Assembly (NCBI GenBank): GCA_019188255.1
Contig: JAETXT010000005.1
Location: 4,030,001-4,094,000, forward strand
Length of the DNA: 64,000 bases
DNA from: Verticillium longisporum
Taxonomy: Eukaryota; Ascomycota; Sordariomycetes; Glomerellales; Plectosphaerellaceae
Direction of reading: 5' to 3'
In this document: piece after piece, positions 56,477 through 64,000 of the stretch
How positions within the stretch are numbered: the first letter of the stretch is position 1
How the letters are laid out: every line of letters begins with the position of its first letter
Translations under genes and position numbers: made by a program
Notes under the pieces: generated by a model
What the model saw: the letters and a program-made list of their open reading frames with translations, nothing else
What the model was told of the DNA's origin: nothing
The model's database searches: none

Positions 56477-58733
56477 TTAGTACACACGCTTGAACGGCGG
56501 CACGGCCTTGCACTCGTTCTCGTCGAGCGTCGTGGCGATGACGCGGCGGTAGCCGAGGTCGACCTTGCCGTGGGGCTCCTTCTGGAAGGACAGGGTGTGC
56601 TTCATCCAGTTCTCGTCGTCACGGTCGGGGTAGTCCTCGCGGGCGTGGGCGCCACGGGACTCCTTGCGGTTGGCGGCGGAAACAGCGGTTTGGGAGCTAC
56701 GGCAGAATGTCAGTCAATGTGTCCGAGGCCTTTCCAAGGGCAGGAGATACGTACGCGCAGGTCAGAAGGTTCCTCAGCTCGAGAGTCTCAACAAGGTCGG
56801 AGTTCCAGATCATGCTGCGGTCCTTGATGCCGACCTCGGGGAACTGGGCGTCAATGTCCTTCATGAGGCGGACACCCTCGTCCAAGCTCTCCTGTGTCCT
56901 GAAGACGGAGACCTCGGTCTGCATCGCCTTCTGCATGGAGAGACGGATCTGGGCGGTTGTCCTGGGACCGTCCGAGTTGCGGACCTGGTCGAGGACCTCG
57001 ATGTGCTCAGCACCAGCATCAGCCTCCATGGGCTTGAGCTTGGTGCCGGGTGTGAAGTTGTCGCGGATGGTGTGGGAGACGGCACGGCCGAAGACGACGA
57101 GATCGAGGAGCGAGTTGGCACCGAGACGGTTGGCACCGTGGACCGACACACAGGCAGCTTCACCGCAGGCGAACAGGCCAGGGACGACCTTGTCGTTGCC
57201 GGCCTCGTCAACGGTGAGGACCTCACCAGTGTACTTGGTAGGGATACCGCCCATGTTGTAGTGGACGGTGGGCAGGACGGGGATGGGCTGCTTGGTGACG
57301 TCGACACCGGCGAAGATACCGGCCGTCTCGGAAATACCGGGCAGACGCTCGTGCAGGACGTCGGCGGGCAAGTGGCTGAGCTGCAGGAAAATGTGGTCCT
57401 TGTCGGCACCGACACCACGGCCGTCACGGATCTCCATGGTCATGGAACGGGACACGACGTCGCGCGAGGCAAGATCCTTGGCGGTGGGAGCATAACGCTC
57501 CATGAAGCGCTCACCCTCCGAGTTGAGCAGGTAACCACCCTCACCACGAGCACCCTCGGTGATCAGGCAGCCGGCTCCATAGATACCGGTAGGGTGGAAC
57601 TGGACGAACTCGAGATCCTGGTTGGGGAGACCGGCACGGGCAACCATGGCCATACCGTCACCGGTACAGGTGTGGGCGGAAGTGCAGCTGAAGTAGGCGC
57701 GGCCGTATCCACCGGTGGCGAGGACGGTGTGGTTGGCGAGGAAGCGGTGCAGAGTGCCGTCCTCCTGGTTGTAGGCCAGGACACCGCGGCACTCGCCGTC
57801 CTGCATGATCAGGTCGAGGGCGAAGTACTCGATGAAGTAGTTGGTGTTGTGGCGGAGAGACTGGCCGTACAGGGTGTGCAGAAGGGCGTGGCCAGTTCGG
57901 TCAGCGGCGGCGCAGCAACGGTAGGCCTGGCCACCCTTGCCGAAGTTCTGGGACTGACCACCGAAAGCACGCTGGTAGCTGCGGGTTGTCAGCGCTTCTC
58001 GTCCTTTTACGCCCCTTGTCGGGCGTTCTTTTCTTTTTCACTCACATCTTGCCATCCTCGGTACGCGAGAAGGGGCAGCCGTAGTTCTCAAGCTCGACAA
58101 TGGACGCGGGAGCTTCCCTCGTCATGTAGTGTATGGCATCCTGGTCACCGAGCCAATCGGAGCCCTTGACGGTGTCGTACATGTGCCATCTCCAGTCGTC
58201 CTCGTGCATGTTGCCGAGGGCAGCGTTGATGCCGCCCTGGGCGGCGACGGTGTGGCTTCGGGTAGGGAACAGCTTGGAGATACAGGCTGTGTTGAAGCCA
58301 GCCTCGGCGAGACCGAAGGCGGCGCGCAGACCGGAACCACCGGCGCCAACAACGATGGCATCGTACTCGTGGTCCTGGGGAAGAAGAGTCAGCTGTCGTG
58401 TCGATGACGGAACGCGGGTGTCGGGCGATCGAAACATACAATGACGGCGTACTTGTTGCTCACGAAGGGAGACGCCTCCTTGGCGCGCAGAGGGCCATTG
58501 GCGAAAACCCGAGCTGTTCACAGAGACTTGTTAGTCGGACTTCTTGGCTGCTTCCTGGGCAGTGGGAGGGACATACCGGCAGGCCTTGTGGAGGAGAAGG
58601 TTCTCGTCTGAAGTCTGGAGGCGCGCGAAAACTGTACCTCGGGTCAGCGAAAGCCAGAGAAGGTGAGATCTCGTGTCGGGGAACGTACGGAGGGCGCGGC
58701 GGCCAGTCTCCTCATTGCCATGGAGGGTGCCAT
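56477..58733 (-). CDS. SDH1: succinate dehydrogenase flavoprotein subunit, mitochondrial
   Basis: Six exons on the minus strand (58733-58689, 58631-58577, 58513-58440, 58374-58046, 57978-56755, 56696-56477) give 648 residues with no frame break. The enzyme oxidises succinate to fumarate and passes electrons through FAD to the iron-sulfur subunit of complex II on the inner mitochondrial membrane. The first exons encode a basic presequence ending in [14 protein letters not shown]. The FAD fold starts with [11 protein letters not shown] (about 63-73). His99 in [10 protein letters not shown] is the residue that binds FAD covalently. [21 protein letters not shown] and the C-terminal [18 protein letters not shown] match the family closely. 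All introns are short (57-67 nt) with GT-AG ends. Confidence 0.97.
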
Positions 58734-59841
58734 GATCGTCAATTGGATGTAGTCTCTGTCCTACGAAGCGGTTGGTGATGAGAATGCTCTGGACAATGAT
58801 TTCGAGACGTGCATTGGAGGCGAACAGTGGCAGCTCTCGGTCGCCCTCGGCCGGGTTGGCTCGACCCTGCCGACCAATCACAGAATTTGTGATTAGCTCA
58901 GTAGCCGGTCCATTGCCGATGCGCCACGTTTGTCGAGCCACTTGGGACGCACATCAGCCACATTCTTCTCGGTCCATGACAACTAGACTTCACATGTTGC
59001 CTCCCCCCTCTCCTCTCTCCCAAGCAGGATTTCATTTATCCCCTTCTTCGGGTGGTCCACTTAATATTCATTCCACACTTGTGTGCACCATCTGAGCCAG
59101 CAGTGCCTCGTGACTCTCTCTGAATATCGAATGCCTAGTCTGCCGAGGTACACCCATCGTCTTGCCCCTGCTTCCCTCTAGCCCAAGTGCCTCAGTATAC
59201 TGTCGTCTCCTATGCCATTGTAAAATCTAGGAAACAGACATAGTAATGAACGGCTGCTTCTATCATAGATTTCAGCGTTGCACACGCAACGCAATTGCAG
59301 TGCTCTACATCGAAGGATCATCGCCGCCAAGCATGAACCCAAAATCTTGGGCGACCATCGGTGCCGGCCATGACTAGCCTGCCAGGTTCCCCGTGATCGG
59401 GGTCCCAGATACGGGATCGGTGGCGTCTACATGTGTTCTGCTGACGATTTTTACGTGAGCGGACGAACATGAAAAGAAAAGTTGACTCGAGTTGTACAAC
59501 AGCTCTGTGATTCCGAAGCCCGCGATTTTATATAACCCAAAACCACGGTCTACGGCACCCACAGGCTTTCAGCGTACGACGAGGTCGGCATGCCAAGTCG
59601 ATGCCGCAAATCATTAGCTACTGAGGTTCAAGGTGTCGAGTGTCGGTCGATCTTTTAGGATGCAAACCACTCGACGCAATCGAGATCAAGCCACCAAGCG
59701 ACACGAGATCATCATCTTTCATGTGTAATACCAGGCTGGGCGAAGCACGAACAGGGTATCATTCATTCATCATCTCTCATCTAGTCTACCTCGTTCACTG
59801 TGCCCAGGCACGCCGCACCAGCTCCAACGCGTCGCCATGCT
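58734..59841. other. intergenic, SDH1 upstream region
   Basis: No gene was recognised. It holds the SDH1 promoter and the 3' flank of the GRF zinc-finger gene. Confidence 0.45.
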
Positions 59842-61068
59842 TCAATGCTGAGCATACAAGTTCTGCAGCCCTGCCTTCATATCCGTCAGCGAAGCCCTCA
59901 TGGCTTTGTTCTTGTTCTCCAGCGCCACGATCCTTTCCTGCAGCTGCGCGACCCTCTCGTCCTTGGCCCTCAGCTGGCCCCGGACGGCATCACGCCCCCT
60001 GATCAGGCCGCGGGTGCGCGCAGCGTGTCGATCGAGTGTGTCTCTGAGCGAAAGCGTGAGGGCGGGGGGCAGATGCTGGTCCCTGAGCAGCGCCATGACC
60101 GCTTCCGTGATCTCAACATCGGCGTCGCCGTGGGTGGCAGGACTGCTCTGCAGAGCGTCACGGGTGCGCGAGGTCGCAGGTGTTTGTTGCGGGGTTTCGA
60201 GGCCGGGAGACACGGTGCCCAGGTCGTCATTGGACGTCTTGAGGCGCTTGAGACCGGGGCCGGGGAAGAGAATGCGGGCCGTGGCCGGGGTAGGCATGCC
60301 GTTGAGAAGATCCGTGGTACGCTCGGTTGCAGGGGTCAGGAAGCTCTGGGGTTGGAGGTTGTTGTCGCGGAGTTTCTGAGAGCTGCGCGTCACGGCCTCG
60401 TTGAGCTGCCGTTCCTCATCGGAGGAGAGGTCGCCGATCAGGTCTTCTTCCTCGTTGACTTGGTTCCTCTTGCGTTTGCTCGCCGCCAATGGGGCCTGCT
60501 TGGAGGAAGCAGGGCCCGCCGGCGTTTGGACTACATTGTCCTCCTCAGACGATATGTCAATGGCAACTCGCACTGCCGCCTTGGCGGTCTCGTTCCTGGG
60601 TGATTTGGGGAAAAAGTCGCAAATCTTGCTCTTGGGGCTGCGGTTGGCTGGAGCGGTCGAAGGGGGTTCTGCCAGCTCTGGCTGCTTGCCCTTGGGGCGG
60701 GTTGAAGACGGCGCAACGGGAGACGGCTGAGGTTGAGGGACAGGGTCTTCGATGGTCGTTACGGTGAGGCCCATGGTGCGGGCGGCAGCATCATCGTCCC
60801 AGAGGAAGAAGTCGCAGGCGCGGAGGACGCAGGTCCAGAAAAGCTTGCCCTTATTGGGGCTCTTCTTCTTGACGGGATATTGCTTAGCCTCACAGCGGGG
60901 TTCACAGTTGCAGTACCAGACGCCGTCTGCGTAGAGACCACTCAGGCGTTGCTTCCTCGAAGAGGTGTACGGCCTGGCGGAGGACGAGGGTGCTTTGGAA
61001 GGGGTGTGGTCGTTTTGCATGAGACGACCACGGGCTCGGGACGATCGGGGTGTTTTGTTGTAAGGCAT
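59842..61068 (-). CDS. GRF-type zinc-finger protein
   Basis: A single exon gives 408 residues from the ATG at 61068 (MPYNKTPRSSRARG). The frame stays open upstream to an ATG at 61218, but that extension looks like leader. Residues about 51-92 form a GRF zinc finger: C53 and C55, C59, VKKKSPNKGKLFWTC with C80, then C85 and the closing FFLWDDD. GRF fingers bind single-stranded DNA and occur in APE2, topoisomerase III alpha and several fungal repair factors. The middle is disordered with SP/TP sites and two acidic patches (DISSEEDN, DLSSDEERQ). The last 60 residues form a coiled coil (LRAKDERVAQLQERIVALEN). No nuclease or helicase domain is present, so it is probably an adaptor. Confidence 0.88.
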   Translation of the reverse strand: MPYNKTPRSSRARGRLMQNDHTPSKAPSSSARPYTSSRKQRLSGLYADGVWYCNCEPRCEAKQYPVKKKSPNKGKLFWTCVLRACDFFLWDDDAAARTMGLTVTTIEDPVPQPQPSPVAPSSTRPKGKQPELAEPPSTAPANRSPKSKICDFFPKSPRNETAKAAVRVAIDISSEEDNVVQTPAGPASSKQAPLAASKRKRNQVNEEEDLIGDLSSDEERQLNEAVTRSSQKLRDNNLQPQSFLTPATERTTDLLNGMPTPATARILFPGPGLKRLKTSNDDLGTVSPGLETPQQTPATSRTRDALQSSPATHGDADVEITEAVMALLRDQHLPPALTLSLRDTLDRHAARTRGLIRGRDAVRGQLRAKDERVAQLQERIVALENKNKAMRASLTDMKAGLQNLYAQH

Positions 61069-62085
61069 GTCGTTGGAATCGGGGCAGGGCGTATGGATGT
61101 GAGGGCTGAGGTGAGATTTAAGCTCAGGGTTGAGGCGCTGCTGTTTGCTCGTGGACGCGGCGGCGGCGGCGGAATTGAGTCGCAGGTGGGGGTGGTTCCA
61201 CGGCAGGCGACGACCCATGGGCGTCCGGTCTTGCCTCAGCGCATGAGGGCTTGGAACATGCAGACCGTCGTAAATGTGACAGTGCTGGAGCGGAACTGGC
61301 TAGGACGACAGGGCGTGGGAGACGTGGTGAGGTTATACGTTTCTGGGAGAAACATGGGCAGTGAAGTGACGATGAGGGGATAGACAGTGACAAGGGCAGT
61401 GTCAGTCAGGGCAGGTGAGGTTGACAAGTGAAGTGGAAGTGGATCGATGCGGCAGGGTAGGCGGTTAACTGCGGGGCGCGGTGGCTGGGAAACGGTCAAA
61501 AGTCCGAGTCTGCCTCGTTGGGTGCTTGCTGGGTGCGGGCTACTGGACGCGGGCTGCTGGGTTGCTCGGTTGGCTGTCTGTCGTGGCCTTCCTTCTCCGA
61601 GGTAGGTGCGACGTTTGCGGACCTCCGTCCTTCACGGTCGGCGGCTGCTGAGTAAGGCGAAGGAAGGGGTCTAGGACCGTGGACCGTAAGGACGATGCGC
61701 CAAGCTTTTCCACTGCCGATTTGTGTCTAGCCCCCCCCTGGAACTCTGGTGGTACCAATGATGGGCATGAAGAGATGATGAAATCAGTCTCAATTCGAAT
61801 GCACCTGCCTCGTCTCATTCTCATTCACCCATCGCGTGGAAGGAGGCCAAGCTAAGGCTCACACGGCTCCTGCTGAGATTCTTTCTTGAAGCTCCAAGCT
61901 CCAACCCTGAGCCCACACACCACGAGGTACCTTACCTGGAGCTCCAAGTCGCCTTCCCCTCAGCTCCCCCTCGGCATTCGCTATTCGGGATTGCACTTCC
62001 ATCAAACCGCCATCAACACCATCACTGAATCGGCTTCTGCATTGTTGCGATACGGACGCCGGTCTCGGTCTCCGTCGCAGCCACC
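61069..62085. promoter_or_regulatory. divergent upstream region shared by the GRF gene and the Zn2Cys6 gene
   Basis: The two genes start about 1 kb apart in opposite directions. The stretch contains no supported gene. Specific promoter elements cannot be named from sequence alone. Confidence 0.4.
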
Positions 62086-64000
62086 ATGCAGAGGGAAGAC
62101 GAGAGGCAACGGGACGCCCAGGCCGGCGTCGATGCCCGCTCGACCCCAGATCCGGCCCATCCTTCGCTCGACAACCTCACCCCCGAAGAAGCAAATCGCA
62201 TCATCCACTCTCATCGCAAGGTCCGCTACGGCACCGCGTGCTGGCCATGCCGACAGCGCAAGGTCAAGTGTGACAACCAACAACCATGCGAGAACTGTGT
62301 CAAGCGTGACCACCCCCAGCTTTGCTCGTACAAGCCCAATCGCACATCCTCTGGCAAGCCCACAACAACAGCGACGACGACGACGACGACGACGACAACA
62401 GCCTCCGCTGCAACTGGCGAGAGCTCCGGCACGCGCAAGAGGCCACACTCTCCTGACCCTGCCACTGATGATCCCAGCCGGACACCATCACAGCGCCAGC
62501 CGAGTTGGCCACGCACTTTTGCCAGTGTCGATGAGGCCGAGGCTCCCGAGAGTATCACACGCTATCTCGGTCACAACAGCATCCCTTCATTACTGCGGGA
62601 ACAATCCTCATCGGCCGACGTCCACCAGGGCGGCGACATTCGTCAAGACATGCGTTCCATTCTCGGCCTCGACACCTCGGCGCCCTTTCCCCTCATGTCG
62701 TCGCACCACCTGGACAGCCTGACGAGAGAAATCTCATCTGAACTGCCCTCTGACCGTGAGGTCATGAAGCTGTTTCGCACCTACAAGGAGACGCCTCAAG
62801 CTTTTTGGGGCTTCGTAGTCGACATCGACGATCTTGAATCAAAGCTCATGGTCTACCTCGAGGACAGGGCTCGGAACGCGCGCAACTCGACGAAAACCAC
62901 GAAACCCGTCTCTGCGTCCTGGCTTGCCATCCTCTTTGCCGTTCTCGCCGTTGGGTCTCAGTACCATGACTCCCCATTTCACATCAGGACAAGGGACTCG
63001 CAAAAGTACATTCAAATATCCTTCCATTTCCTCCGTCTCGGCAACTTTCTCCTTCGACCTACGTTTGATTCAATTCAGGCTCTCCTCCTCACCGGCTTCG
63101 TCCTGTTGAACGACATGAAGGCCGAAGCGTCCTGGGCTCTGCTCGGGTTGACATGCCGCCTGGCGCAGTCGCTCGGCCTTCACCGGCCTTTCACCCAGGA
63201 TGATCGGGAAAGCCTGCCGCCTCATCTCAAAACTAGAGAAATGATCCGTCGCAAGCTCTGGTGGACTTGCGTCTGGCATGACACCCTTACCTCTCTCTCC
63301 TTCGATCGCTCTCCTATGACCAATTTCCCCTGCTGCCCGATACCCACGGCTTCAGACGCTGGTGAAGGTAATTACACCTACCTCGAAACCATGTATCATT
63401 TGTGCGAGATCATCTCACGCCGCCTCAACCCCGACATTACCACCGCCGTGTCCTACGAGCAGATGGTTGACAACTGCCACGCTGTCGAATCTCTGCGCAC
63501 CATGATCGCACCCAACATTCAGTTCAAGGACCAGTGCAAATCCGTCGTCGATCGCCTGCAGTACTACGGCATACGTCTGCACTCTTCCTTCGTCATCTCG
63601 GTCTGCTGTCGCCCCGCCCTTCACCGCGACTGCACCCAGTTGAGTCCCGAGCAGAAGAAGTTCCTCTCCGATAAATGCCAGCATAACCTCATCGAGACGG
63701 TGCGCATGTTCCTCGCCATGCACCAGCTGTCTGTGATCCCTACACGATCCTGGGCCTATACCTATCATGGGCTTTCCTCTGCCCTCCTACTCGGCATTCT
63801 AGCCGAGACCAAAAACAGTCCCGACGTTCGCCAGCTCCAGGGCGACCTCATTGCTGCTCTTTCGGCCACGGCCGCGAAGGAGACTTCTCCTTCGGCCCAC
63901 ATTCCCAAGACAGACAAGGATATTGAGCTTTCTGGGCCTCTTCATCGCGCGCTCACGGCCCTGCGCAACATTTACGAGCACGGCTCGGTCGTCGGCTCCT
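62086..64000 (+). CDS. Zn2Cys6 transcription factor with fungal regulatory domain, right end cut
   Basis: The frame starts at the ATG at 62086 (MQREDERQRDAQAG) and stays open for 638 codons to the edge of the window. The binuclear zinc cluster is CWPCRQRKVKC...PCENC...LC, with cysteines at 52, 55, 62, 68, 71 and 80 (spacing 2-6-5-2-8). A polythreonine tract follows from a triplet repeat. From about residue 220 the sequence matches the fungal-specific transcription factor domain, with AEASWALLGLTCRLAQSLGLHR and KLWWTCVWHDTLTSLSFDRSP as hallmarks. Such proteins bind CGG-type half sites and regulate pathway genes. The target here is unknown, and the C-terminal activation region lies outside the window. 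No intron is needed in the visible part. Confidence 0.92.
   Translation, partial: MQREDERQRDAQAGVDARSTPDPAHPSLDNLTPEEANRIIHSHRKVRYGTACWPCRQRKVKCDNQQPCENCVKRDHPQLCSYKPNRTSSGKPTTTATTTTTTTTTASAATGESSGTRKRPHSPDPATDDPSRTPSQRQPSWPRTFASVDEAEAPESITRYLGHNSIPSLLREQSSSADVHQGGDIRQDMRSILGLDTSAPFPLMSSHHLDSLTREISSELPSDREVMKLFRTYKETPQAFWGFVVDIDDLESKLMVYLEDRARNARNSTKTTKPVSASWLAILFAVLAVGSQYHDSPFHIRTRDSQKYIQISFHFLRLGNFLLRPTFDSIQALLLTGFVLLNDMKAEASWALLGLTCRLAQSLGLHRPFTQDDRESLPPHLKTREMIRRKLWWTCVWHDTLTSLSFDRSPMTNFPCCPIPTASDAGEGNYTYLETMYHLCEIISRRLNPDITTAVSYEQMVDNCHAVESLRTMIAPNIQFKDQCKSVVDRLQYYGIRLHSSFVISVCCRPALHRDCTQLSPEQKKFLSDKCQHNLIETVRMFLAMHQLSVIPTRSWAYTYHGLSSALLLGILAETKNSPDVRQLQGDLIAALSATAAKETSPSAHIPKTDKDIELSGPLHRALTALRNIYEHGSVVGS
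62373..62396 (+). repeat. GAC/ACG triplet microsatellite (polythreonine)
   Basis: Eight tandem triplets in the Zn2Cys6 gene encode a threonine run just after the zinc cluster. Confidence 0.95.

Noticed and set aside
56664..58169. 501-codon plus-strand frame opposite SDH1
   Set aside because: Val/Gly/Asp-rich translation is the typical antisense shadow of a highly codon-biased gene.
61886..62722. 278-codon frame overlapping the Zn2Cys6 gene
   Set aside because: Arg/Ser/Pro-rich shadow; the zinc cluster and regulatory domain lie in the other frame, which stays open to the window edge.
1..64000. CRISPR array, operon, prophage or biosynthetic gene cluster
   Set aside because: No direct-repeat/spacer array is present, the genes are spliced eukaryotic genes with separate functions, and no polyketide, peptide or terpene synthase is seen.

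Overview
The window is nuclear DNA from a filamentous ascomycete (Pezizomycotina, most likely a Sordariomycete). The genes carry many short introns (about 45-80 nt) with GTNNGT donors, CTRAC-type branch sites and CAG/TAG acceptors. The gene set also fits a mould: an NLR-like protein with hydrolase, NACHT and WD40 parts, a Mnn9/Van1/Anp1 mannosyltransferase, Shr3, a Zn2Cys6 regulator, and a proline-rich cell-wall-type protein. Most genes had to be assembled from several exons, and many single open frames in the window are only parts of genes.

Layout. 0-10 kb looks like an accessory region: a lysine tRNA, gene-poor and partly degenerate sequence, a fructosamine-kinase-like gene, a broken gene of an uncharacterised fungal family, and a 1559-residue NLR-like gene. 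10-20 kb is core: the diphthamide ligase DPH6, a pyridoxal-reductase-type aldo/keto reductase, a DUF202 membrane protein and the Hcs1/SMUBP2-type helicase. 20-37 kb holds long leaders plus an uncharacterised coiled-coil protein, Shr3, a newly assembled 78-residue gene, an uncharacterised 532-residue protein, a Yra1/Aly-type mRNA-export factor and a broken membrane-protein gene. 36-49 kb holds the Anp1-family glycosyltransferase, PEX4, a 984-residue proline/serine-rich protein, a 5-kb gene desert and CGR1. 49-64 kb holds a tail-anchored coiled-coil protein, a Lec1-type PX/DUF3818 protein, SDH1, a GRF zinc-finger protein and a Zn2Cys6 regulator that runs off the right edge.

The genes serve separate functions: ribosome and translation (DPH6, CGR1, tRNA-Lys), RNA export (Yra1-type), secretory pathway and cell wall (Shr3, Anp1 family), peroxisome (PEX4), respiration (SDH1) and lipid/membrane traffic (PX protein). 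The NLR-like gene and its neighbours are the part most likely to vary between strains.

The strongest cross-cutting observation is technical. Otherwise intact, conserved genes carry about a dozen one-base frame breaks, nearly all at mononucleotide runs. Restoring one base at each makes the summed exons divisible by three. This points to homopolymer errors in the underlying sequence, not to gene death, and it matters to anyone predicting genes here.
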